Shown: positions 1 to 4,313 of the stretch, piece after piece | How the letters are laid out: each line of letters opens with the position of its first letter | How positions within the stretch are numbered: position 1 is the first letter of the stretch | Source of the DNA: Actinomycetota bacterium | GTDB taxonomy: Bacteria; Actinomycetota; Acidimicrobiia; Acidimicrobiales; BP-101 | Length of the DNA: 5,167 nucleotides | Assembly: GCA_030838265.1 (NCBI GenBank) | Contig: JAUTXA010000111.1 | Coordinates: forward strand, 1 to 5,167 | Reading direction: 5' to 3' | Translations under genes and position numbers: made by a program | Notes under the pieces: model-generated | The model's input: only the letters and a program-made list of their open reading frames with translations | What the model was told of the DNA's origin: nothing | Databases searched by the model: none

Positions 1-137
1 TTCAGGATGTGAAGGTCGGACCCGCAGATGGTGGTGGCATCGACCCTGACGATGGCGTCGGTGTCGTCGACGAGGGTCGGCTTGGGTGCCTCCTCCCAGG
101 CCTTTCGGCCTGGGCCATGGAAGACGAGTGCATGCAT
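1..137 (-). CDS. Zinc-dependent medium-chain alcohol dehydrogenase, N-terminal fragment
   Basis: Read on the minus strand from ATG at 137, this gives 45 codons that run off the left edge of the window. The N-terminus reads MHALVFHGPGRKAWEE and continues to TTICGSDLHIL. The C-G-S-D-x-H signature places Cys38 as the first catalytic zinc ligand of the GroES-like domain of medium-chain dehydrogenases. The His-Gly-Pro-Gly start and the Trp-Glu-Glu segment match a sub-group common in actinobacteria. Family knowledge: NAD(P)-dependent alcohol/aldehyde interconversion in the cytoplasm, with a Rossmann domain further on that is not in view. The start is fixed by a ribosome binding site six bases upstream. 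The gene follows the 208-residue membrane protein gene by 37 bp on the same strand, so the two are probably one operon. Substrate cannot be told from the fragment. The family call is firm; the protein may be intact beyond the window. Confidence 0.9.
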   Translation of the reverse strand, partial: MHALVFHGPGRKAWEEAPKPTLVDDTDAIVRVDATTICGSDLHIL

Positions 138-143
138 GGTGCG

Positions 144-149
144 CCTCTT
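144..149 (-). promoter_or_regulatory. Ribosome binding site of the alcohol dehydrogenase gene
   Basis: On the minus strand the sequence AAGAGG lies six bases before the ATG at 137. Spacing and purine content are right for a Shine-Dalgarno site. It supports this ATG over the out-of-frame ATG at 133. Confidence 0.65.
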
Positions 150-174
150 TCTGAGGAGTAGCGGGGCGGATGGA

Positions 175-801
175 TCAGGACTTGGCGATGTGATGAGCGG
201 CGATCTTCGGGTCAGCGAAGAAGTCTCCGAGGGTGACGAGGGCCATGATCAGGAAGGCAACCAGTGCGCCGATGGCGGCGTAGAGGGCGACGGTGCTGAC
301 GACTGACCATCCCCACGCGTAGAGCAGCAGGCCGCGGAGCGTCTCACCCTTGAACAAGGTGGCGACCTGGGCGGTCAGCTTGGCGTTGGTGGGATCGGCC
401 TGCGAGGCGGCGCTGGCTTGGGCGTAGGTCTTCCCGCCGGCCGCCTTGGCCAGGTGCCGGTTGATGAAGCCGTTGGCGTAGGCCTTGGCCTTCGGGCCGG
501 AGTCGACCTTCTGGCCCGCGTAGCGCTGCAGGTCGGGGTACTCGGTCGGGCTCAACCCGGCGCTGCCCTTGGCGGGGAACGAGATGCTTTGGGCGGCGAG
601 CTGGCTGTGCACCATGTTCAGGCCGAAGTTGCTGCCGTAGAACAGAAGGCCGCTGCCGACACCGAGCACGACCGTGAGGACGATCTCGACGATGCGGCGG
701 GTGGCGACGAAGCCGAGGACGGTGCGCCGAGCCGCAACGGCGGGAACAACGGCGGGCCGAACGTCAACGTGCGAAGGGGCTGGTGCGGTGACCGTGGTCA
801 T
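175..801 (-). CDS. Two-helix membrane protein of unknown function, operon partner of a zinc alcohol dehydrogenase
   Basis: This is a complete 208-residue protein. I do not recognise a functional domain. Residues about 1-36 are a polar, Pro/Ala/Arg-rich tail (Arg25-Arg26, Arg35-Arg36). Helix 1 spans about 37-57. Residues 60-155 form a loop with the segments GGKTYAQASAA and ADPTNAKL and then GETLRGLLLYAWGWS (152-166). Helix 2 is about 167-191, followed by a short tail rich in His and Lys. The positive-inside rule puts both ends in the cytoplasm and the 95-residue loop outside. From memory, actinobacterial small membrane proteins share the GGKTYA, ADPTN and GETLRGLLL-AWGWS motifs, so this looks like a conserved but uncharacterised family. 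Start ATG at 801 is well supported by an AAGGAGA site seven bases upstream; the stop is TGA. The dehydrogenase start follows after 37 bp. The palindromes at 872-900 lie upstream and may control it. It is not a transporter or sensor of any type I can name. Confidence 0.85.
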   Translation of the reverse strand: MTTVTAPAPSHVDVRPAVVPAVAARRTVLGFVATRRIVEIVLTVVLGVGSGLLFYGSNFGLNMVHSQLAAQSISFPAKGSAGLSPTEYPDLQRYAGQKVDSGPKAKAYANGFINRHLAKAAGGKTYAQASAASQADPTNAKLTAQVATLFKGETLRGLLLYAWGWSVVSTVALYAAIGALVAFLIMALVTLGDFFADPKIAAHHIAKS

Positions 802-808
802 GGGAATG

Positions 809-815
809 TCTCCTT
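809..815 (-). promoter_or_regulatory. Ribosome binding site of the two-helix membrane protein gene
   Basis: AAGGAGA on the minus strand sits seven bases before the ATG at 801. It is the strongest Shine-Dalgarno in the window and fixes that start. It also means the transcript must begin at or beyond about 820, so a -10-like TATCAA at 814-819 cannot be this gene's promoter. Confidence 0.75.
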
Positions 816-871
816 GATAGGGGGCAGTGCTTGCCCTACTTCAAGGGTGCGGTCCGGCCGCTCAGGGCAAT

Positions 872-900
872 AGGGCCCTTGGACCCTGATCAGGGGGTCC
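872..900. promoter_or_regulatory. Overlapping palindromes, candidate operator (DosR/DevR-like half-site spacing)
   Basis: Two palindromes overlap. At 872-887, AGGGCCCT is followed by TGGACCCT, an imperfect dyad of the form AGGGnCC-nn-GGnCCCT. At 881-900, the arms GGACCC and GGGTCC flank a perfect 12-base palindrome CCCTGATCAGGG (884-895). Known: the mycobacterial DosR box has a GGGACT core inverted about its centre, and the first dyad keeps the GGGnC/GnCCC positions with the same spacing but not the exact bases. The site is centred about 80 bases upstream of the membrane protein start and just upstream of the plus-strand promoter candidate, so it could serve either direction. The palindromes are seen directly; the regulator is an inference, and a TetR-type or other dimeric regulator would fit equally well. 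Confidence 0.4.
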
Positions 901-901
901 A

Positions 902-930
902 TTGGCACCTGGGCCGACCATCGCTTTCGT
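902..930 (+). promoter_or_regulatory. Weak candidate promoter for the small membrane ORF
   Basis: TTGGCA at 902-907 matches the -35 consensus at five of six bases. It is followed after 17 bases by TTTCGT (925-930), a poor -10. The ATG at 937 then lies six bases further on, as expected for a leaderless message. The palindrome at 881-900 abuts the -35. The -10 is weak enough that this may be chance. Confidence 0.22.
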
Positions 931-936
931 TCGACG

Positions 937-1200
937 ATGGACACCGTGAGCCACAACCCCCGCACGGAAGCATCGTGGGTCAGCACCATTGCCCTGCTGC
1001 TGCTGCTCGTGCCCCTCGCCGTCTACTTCCCGCTGCTTGTCGTCCTGGGCGCGCCGGTCTGGTTGGGGGTCCGCGCCGTTCGGCGCTCTCCGCGGGTGTG
1101 GCGCGGCGCGGATACGGTGCCGACATGGGGGAGCGGATCGAAGTTGACGTCTGTGTCGTCGGGGCTGGGTTTGCCGGGCTCACCACCGCCCGGCGATTGA
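937..1200 (+). CDS. Possible small single-pass membrane protein overlapping the oxidase gene start
   Basis: This is an 87-codon reading frame from ATG to TGA. Residues about 15-45 form one long hydrophobic stretch (STIALLLLLVPLAVYF and onward), followed by the basic RAVRRSPRVWR segment, so a membrane anchor with a cytoplasmic tail is predicted. About 55 of the first 62 codons end in G or C, as in the real genes around it. The oxidase frame read over the same bases gives only Pro/Arg/Ala-rich shadow sequence. Against it: there is no Shine-Dalgarno, and the last 76 bases (residues 64-87) lie inside the oxidase gene in another frame and look like shadow sequence. Residues 1-63 may therefore be the conserved part. 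I know no family for it. An alternative is a membrane-anchored N-terminus of the oxidase, split by an indel in the run of five Gs at 1127-1131. Confidence 0.42.
   Translation: MDTVSHNPRTEASWVSTIALLLLLVPLAVYFPLLVVLGAPVWLGVRAVRRSPRVWRGADTVPTWGSGSKLTSVSSGLGLPGSPPPGD
1113..1118 (+). promoter_or_regulatory. Candidate -10 element for a leaderless oxidase transcript
   Basis: TACGGT fits the actinobacterial TANNNT -10 pattern and ends six bases before the A of the ATG at 1125. That A would be the first transcribed base. There is no Shine-Dalgarno upstream of this ATG, which agrees with leaderless translation. No good -35 is visible. The same hexamer precedes the gene at 3885. Confidence 0.42.
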
Positions 1201-2492
1201 CCGAAGCCGGCCAGTCGGTCGTCGTCCTCGAAGCCCGCGACCGGGTAGGGGGACGGATCTGGACCCAGCACCTGCCCGACGGATCACCGGTCGACCGAGG
1301 CGGCGCCTGGCTAGCGCCGAAGCATGACGCCATCTTCGGTCTGGCCGGCGAGGTGGGAGTGTCGACCTACAAGACCTGGGTGAAGGGCGCCCATCTCCTG
1401 ATCGACGGCGACCGGACCCGGCGCTACACCGGCCTCATTCCCAAGATCAGCCCGCTGGCCATCATCAGCATCGTGTTAGCCCAGGCCAAGATCGACCGCC
1501 TGGCCAAGAAGGTCCCCCTCGAGACGCCGTGGGCCGCCAAGAAGGCCCACGAATGGGACAACCAGACGGTCGCCGCCTACCTCGAGCACACGGGCATCCG
1601 GACCTCAATCGCCCGCGACCTGTTCGAGATGGCGGTGCGCGGTCTCTTCACCGGCGACCTCAACGACACCTCGTTCCTTCACCTCCTCTTCCTGGTGCGG
1701 GGGCACGGCAGCATCAACACCCTGTTCTCGATCGAGGGCGGCTCACAGGAGAACATGGTCGTTGGCGGCGCGGGGTCGATCGCCCGGCGGGTCGCCGACG
1801 ACCTGGGGGCCGCGGTACGGCTCAACGCGCCGGTGCGCTCCATCCACCAGACCACCGACCGGGTGACAGTCGAGGCGGGGGAAGCGAGCGACATCGTGGT
1901 CGACTCCCGCCGGGCCGTCGTCACCGTCCCGCCGGCCCTGGTGCTCGACATCGACTTCGACCCCGTGCTTCCTGACGACCGGCGCACCCTTTACAGCCAG
2001 GCCGTCGCCGGGCCCGAGTCCAAGACGATCATCGTGTACGACGAACCCTTTTGGCGGACCGACGGTTTCAGCGGTCAGTCGGCCCAGCCCCGATCCGCGT
2101 CGGAGGTGACCCTCGATGCGTCACCCGCCTCCGGCTCGCCCGGGGTCATCGCCTCGTTCACCTTCGGCGCGGTCGCCGATCGGATCGACACCCTCCCCCC
2201 CGCCGAGCGGCGGCAGGCGGTGCTCGACGCCCTGACTGCCCGCTTCGGCCCCAAGGCGGCCTCGCCCTCGGAGTTCATCGAGACGGCGTGGTGGAAGGAG
2301 GAGTGGACCCGGGGCTGCTCGATGGCCCACCTCCCTCCCGGCGTGCTCACCCGCTTCGGTCACCTGCTGCGAGAGCCCTTCGGACGGGTGCACTGGGCGG
2401 GGACTGAGACCTCGACCACCTCGCATGGAGCGATCGACGGCGCCGTCCGCTCCGGTGAGCGGGCCGCGGCCGAGATCCTCGACCGCGCCTGA
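1125..2492 (+). CDS. Flavin amine-oxidase family FAD-dependent oxidoreductase (MAO-like)
   Basis: This is a complete 455-residue protein, a normal length for bacterial members of the family. The N-terminal dinucleotide-binding fold is clear: VVGAGFAGL at 11-19 (Gly13, Gly15, Gly18), Glu36 for the ribose, and RVGGRIW at 40-46. The substrate domain follows, then the C-terminal FAD signature HWAGTETS (423-430) and GAIDGAVRSGERAA (435-448). Aligned by eye to human MAO-B, Lys300 (SKTIIVYDEPFWR) matches the flavin-facing Lys296, and Cys398 (TRGCSM) falls on the covalent-FAD Cys397. The aromatic cage tyrosines (398 and 435) correspond to Ser399 and Ala436. The protein should oxidise an amine or similar substrate with O2, in the cytoplasm since there is no signal peptide. 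The substrate is unknown and may not be a typical primary amine. ATG at 1125 was chosen because the Rossmann fold begins a few residues later and sequence further upstream in frame is shadow-like. It converges on the fucosidase gene, with a 19-bp gap. Confidence 0.92.
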   Translation: MGERIEVDVCVVGAGFAGLTTARRLTEAGQSVVVLEARDRVGGRIWTQHLPDGSPVDRGGAWLAPKHDAIFGLAGEVGVSTYKTWVKGAHLLIDGDRTRRYTGLIPKISPLAIISIVLAQAKIDRLAKKVPLETPWAAKKAHEWDNQTVAAYLEHTGIRTSIARDLFEMAVRGLFTGDLNDTSFLHLLFLVRGHGSINTLFSIEGGSQENMVVGGAGSIARRVADDLGAAVRLNAPVRSIHQTTDRVTVEAGEASDIVVDSRRAVVTVPPALVLDIDFDPVLPDDRRTLYSQAVAGPESKTIIVYDEPFWRTDGFSGQSAQPRSASEVTLDASPASGSPGVIASFTFGAVADRIDTLPPAERRQAVLDALTARFGPKAASPSEFIETAWWKEEWTRGCSMAHLPPGVLTRFGHLLREPFGRVHWAGTETSTTSHGAIDGAVRSGERAAAEILDRA

Positions 2493-2511
2493 CCACTCGC
2501 GACGAGGAGGG

Positions 2512-3846
2512 CTACGACAGTCGCAGGGTGAAGGCGGGACTCGGGTCGCGCCGTCCCGGCAGCTCGACCTCGACGCCGTCGCCCCGCCGGGTCCACCGCA
2601 GCGCCCCGTCGTAGCCGAGGAGCCGGACATCACCGGTCGCCGGGTCAGGGACGTCGCCCAGGGTCACCGAGCTCCCGGCCGGGCGGCCGAGGACGATGGC
2701 GTAGAGAACCTCGCCCTTGGTGGTGAAGCGGACCTCGAGCCCGTCTCGAGTCACGCCCGAGGGACGGGTCCAGGGACGGCTCTCGTAGATGGCGTCACCG
2801 TTGACCTTGAGCCACCACCCCAGGGCGAGCACGCGCTCGGCCTGCAGCCAGGGGATGGTGCCGTCCGCCATGGGGCCGACGTTGAGCAGGACGTTGCCCC
2901 CATTGGCCACCACCTCGACCAGCAGGAGGACGAGCTCGTCGGCCGAGAGGTAGTCGACACTGGTCTCGACGGCGTTGAAGCCGAAGGAGCGACCCACCCC
3001 CCGGGTCGCTTCCCACTTCTGGCCCCCCGCCGGGGCATCGGTCGAGTACTCGGGCGTCACGAAGTCGGCCGAGACCTTGCCGCTGTAGTCGAAGCGGTTG
3101 TTGACGACGCCATCGGGCACACGGTCGTAGAAGTCCCCGAAGAGCCGTTCGAGGTCAGCGTGCATCGGGTAGCCGATGTCGTTCCACAGCACGCTCGGCT
3201 CGTAGCGATCGATGAGCTCGCGCCAGTGGGCATCGGCGTAGGCCAGGTACTCGTCGCTCTGGAGGATGGCCCCCACCGCCGACGGCAAGTCGTGCATGGG
3301 CAGGCCCCCGAACGTCCAGTCGTAGCCGCCGGAGTAGTACGCCCCGAACCGCAAGCCGCGGCGGCGCACGGCACTGGCCAGCTCGCCGACGAAGTCCCGG
3401 CGCGACTGCCAGCGGGCGCCGTGCAGGGGGTTGGACAGTGCTGATGGCCACAGGAGCACACCGTCGTGGTGCTTGGTGACGAACACGACGTAGCGGGCGC
3501 CACTGTCGCGAGCGATGTCGGCCCACGGCTCGGCGCTCCATCCGTCCTGCAAGCCGAGGAAGGCGTCGACGAACTGCTCGTAGGGCGTGTCGCCCCAGAC
3601 CTCCCGGTGATGGAGCTGCACCGGGCTGCCCTCGATGGCGAGGGAGTTCTGGTACCACTCCACATACGGGATGTTGGCCAGGGCGTGATCCCACCCGTGG
3701 CGCTCGGCCAGGGCGAAGGGCGAGTCGGTCAGGGGGGCGAAGGCGGGGACGGTGGCGGGCGTCCAGTGGAAGAAGATCCCGAACTTGGCATCGTCGAACC
3801 AGGCCGGCAGCGGCCGGCGCGCCACGTCGCGGGCGGGAGGGTTCAC
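2512..3846 (-). CDS. Alpha-L-fucosidase, glycoside hydrolase family 29
   Basis: This is a complete 444-residue enzyme, close to the 449 of Thermotoga maritima fucosidase, which it matches along its whole length. It hydrolyses terminal alpha-L-fucose by a retaining mechanism. A (beta/alpha)8-like catalytic domain covers about residues 12-345, with a beta-sandwich domain to the end. Aligned residues seen: His27-Trp28 (FGIFFHW), Glu63 (EWYQNS), His126-His127 (TKHHDG), nucleophile Asp223 (VLWNDIGYP) and Arg251 (NNRFD). The acid/base candidate is Glu266 (TPEYS), matching the Thermotoga Asp224/Glu266 pair. KWEATRGVGRSFGFN and NGGNVLLNVGP are family hallmarks. There is no signal peptide, so a cytoplasmic enzyme acting on imported fuco-oligosaccharides or glycosides is inferred; no transporter or fucose pathway gene is in view. 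The start is GTG at 3846 with no Shine-Dalgarno, and the conserved LPAWFDDAKFG segment begins at residue 13. The stop is TAG. Confidence 0.96.
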   Translation of the reverse strand: MNPPARDVARRPLPAWFDDAKFGIFFHWTPATVPAFAPLTDSPFALAERHGWDHALANIPYVEWYQNSLAIEGSPVQLHHREVWGDTPYEQFVDAFLGLQDGWSAEPWADIARDSGARYVVFVTKHHDGVLLWPSALSNPLHGARWQSRRDFVGELASAVRRRGLRFGAYYSGGYDWTFGGLPMHDLPSAVGAILQSDEYLAYADAHWRELIDRYEPSVLWNDIGYPMHADLERLFGDFYDRVPDGVVNNRFDYSGKVSADFVTPEYSTDAPAGGQKWEATRGVGRSFGFNAVETSVDYLSADELVLLLVEVVANGGNVLLNVGPMADGTIPWLQAERVLALGWWLKVNGDAIYESRPWTRPSGVTRDGLEVRFTTKGEVLYAIVLGRPAGSSVTLGDVPDPATGDVRLLGYDGALRWTRRGDGVEVELPGRRDPSPAFTLRLS

Positions 3847-3852
3847 ACCGTG

Positions 3853-3858
3853 TTTCTA
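3853..3858 (-). promoter_or_regulatory. Candidate -10 element for a leaderless fucosidase transcript
   Basis: On the minus strand TAGAAA matches TATAAT at four of six positions and ends six bases before the G of the GTG start at 3846. That is the spacing for transcription starting at the start codon. No Shine-Dalgarno is present. A -35 is not obvious. Confidence 0.35.
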
Positions 3859-3872
3859 GCGTCGCAACGCTA
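3857..3872. repeat. 16-bp inverted repeat between divergent starts, candidate shared operator
   Basis: The arms TAGCGT and ACGCTA are perfect and separated by CGCA. The repeat fills the space between the two candidate -10 elements and overlaps each by two bases. A dimeric regulator bound here would block both the fucosidase and the YjbR-family gene. The repeat is seen directly; the operator role is inference. Confidence 0.4.
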
Positions 3873-3876
3873 CGGT
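3871..3876 (+). promoter_or_regulatory. Candidate -10 element for the YjbR-family gene
   Basis: TACGGT (TANNNT pattern) ends eight bases before the ATG at 3885, giving a predicted leader of about zero to two bases. There is no Shine-Dalgarno in the 38-bp gap. The hexamer is identical to the one ahead of the oxidase gene. Confidence 0.42.
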
Positions 3877-3884
3877 TCGGCTTC

Positions 3885-4271
3885 ATGGCGACCATCGAGG
3901 ACGCAGCCGTGATCGCCATGTCGTTGCCCGAGGTCACCGAGGGCCTGCGGTGGGGCAACTCGACGTGGTTCGTCGATGGCAAGGGGTTCGCGTGGGAGCG
4001 GCCGCTCAGCAAGGCCGACATCAAGCGGCTCGGCGACGCGCCGTTGCCCTCAGGACCGCTCCTCGCCGTCAGCACGGGCGACCTCGTCGAGAAGGAGGCA
4101 GTGCTGGCCGCCAACCCCAAGGCCTTCTTCACGATCTCCCACTTCGACGGCTACCCCGCCGTGCTGATCGAGCTGAAGAAGGTCGGCAAGCGCGCCCTGC
4201 GCGAGGCGATCGTCGACGGCTGGCTGGCCTGCGCTCCCTCCCGCCTGACGGACAAGTACCTCAAGCCCTAA
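3885..4271 (+). CDS. MmcQ/YjbR family protein
   Basis: This is a complete 128-residue protein, a usual length for the family. Recognisable blocks in order: SLPEVTEGLRWGNSTWFVDGK (split at 13-33), FAWERPLSKADIKRLGD (35-51), GPLLAVSTGDLVEKEAVLA (57-75) and FFTISHFDGYPAVLIEL (81-97). It ends with WLACAPSRLTDKYL (113-126). These match actinobacterial YjbR/CyaY-like proteins. Family knowledge: a small alpha/beta fold often labelled DNA-binding on thin evidence; no enzymatic activity is established and I see no catalytic motif. It should be soluble and cytoplasmic. ATG at 3885 fits the family N-terminus and an adjacent -10 element. It is divergent from the fucosidase gene (38 bp between starts). 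The kinase-fold gene begins 42 bp downstream on the same strand and could be co-transcribed, though nothing functionally ties them. The stop is TAA. Confidence 0.9.
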   Translation: MATIEDAAVIAMSLPEVTEGLRWGNSTWFVDGKGFAWERPLSKADIKRLGDAPLPSGPLLAVSTGDLVEKEAVLAANPKAFFTISHFDGYPAVLIELKKVGKRALREAIVDGWLACAPSRLTDKYLKP

Positions 4272-4313
4272 TCCGATGGACGGGCCCCGCCCACGAGAGT
4301 TGCATGGTCGCTC

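Larger units (their letters stand above)
802..936. other. Divergent intergenic control region
   Basis: No convincing protein is encoded here in any frame. The stretch separates the minus-strand membrane protein gene from the plus-strand small ORF and oxidase gene. It holds the ribosome binding site at 809-815, the overlapping palindromes at 872-900 and a weak plus-strand promoter candidate at 902-930. A smaller inverted repeat, GGGCA/TGCCC with a five-base loop, is at about 822-836. Several AGGGN and NCCCT blocks recur through the region. If the small ORF at 937 is not real, the non-coding gap extends to 1124 (323 bp). Confidence 0.6.

Noticed and set aside
814..844. Minus-strand TTGAAG (839-844) plus TATCAA (814-819) as a promoter for the membrane protein gene
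   Set aside because: The spacer is 19 bases, and transcription would begin downstream of the AAGGAGA ribosome binding site, which would remove it from the message.
918..940. Inverted repeat CCATCG/CGATGG around the ATG at 937
   Set aside because: The arms are only six bases with an 11-base loop. This is expected by chance in such GC-rich DNA and has no partner element.
831..1124. 98-residue N-terminal extension of the oxidase from ATG at 831
   Set aside because: The sequence is Pro/Arg/Ala-rich, reads through the palindromes and has no domain. The FAD-binding fold begins right after the ATG at 1125.
2425..3444. Long plus-strand open frame (339 codons) opposite the fucosidase gene
   Set aside because: It is antisense shadow of a GC-rich gene. 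The translation is repetitive Gly/Val/Asp/Pro-rich with no family signature, while the minus strand encodes a full GH29 enzyme with catalytic residues.
3155..4132. Minus-strand open frame of 325 codons spanning the divergent region
   Set aside because: It crosses both the YjbR-family gene and the fucosidase gene in the wrong frames, and its second half is Arg/Ala/Pro/Leu-rich shadow sequence.
4282..4292. GGGC/GCCC hairpin between the YjbR-family and kinase genes as a terminator
   Set aside because: The stem is four base pairs with a three-base loop and no T-tract, so it is too weak to call.
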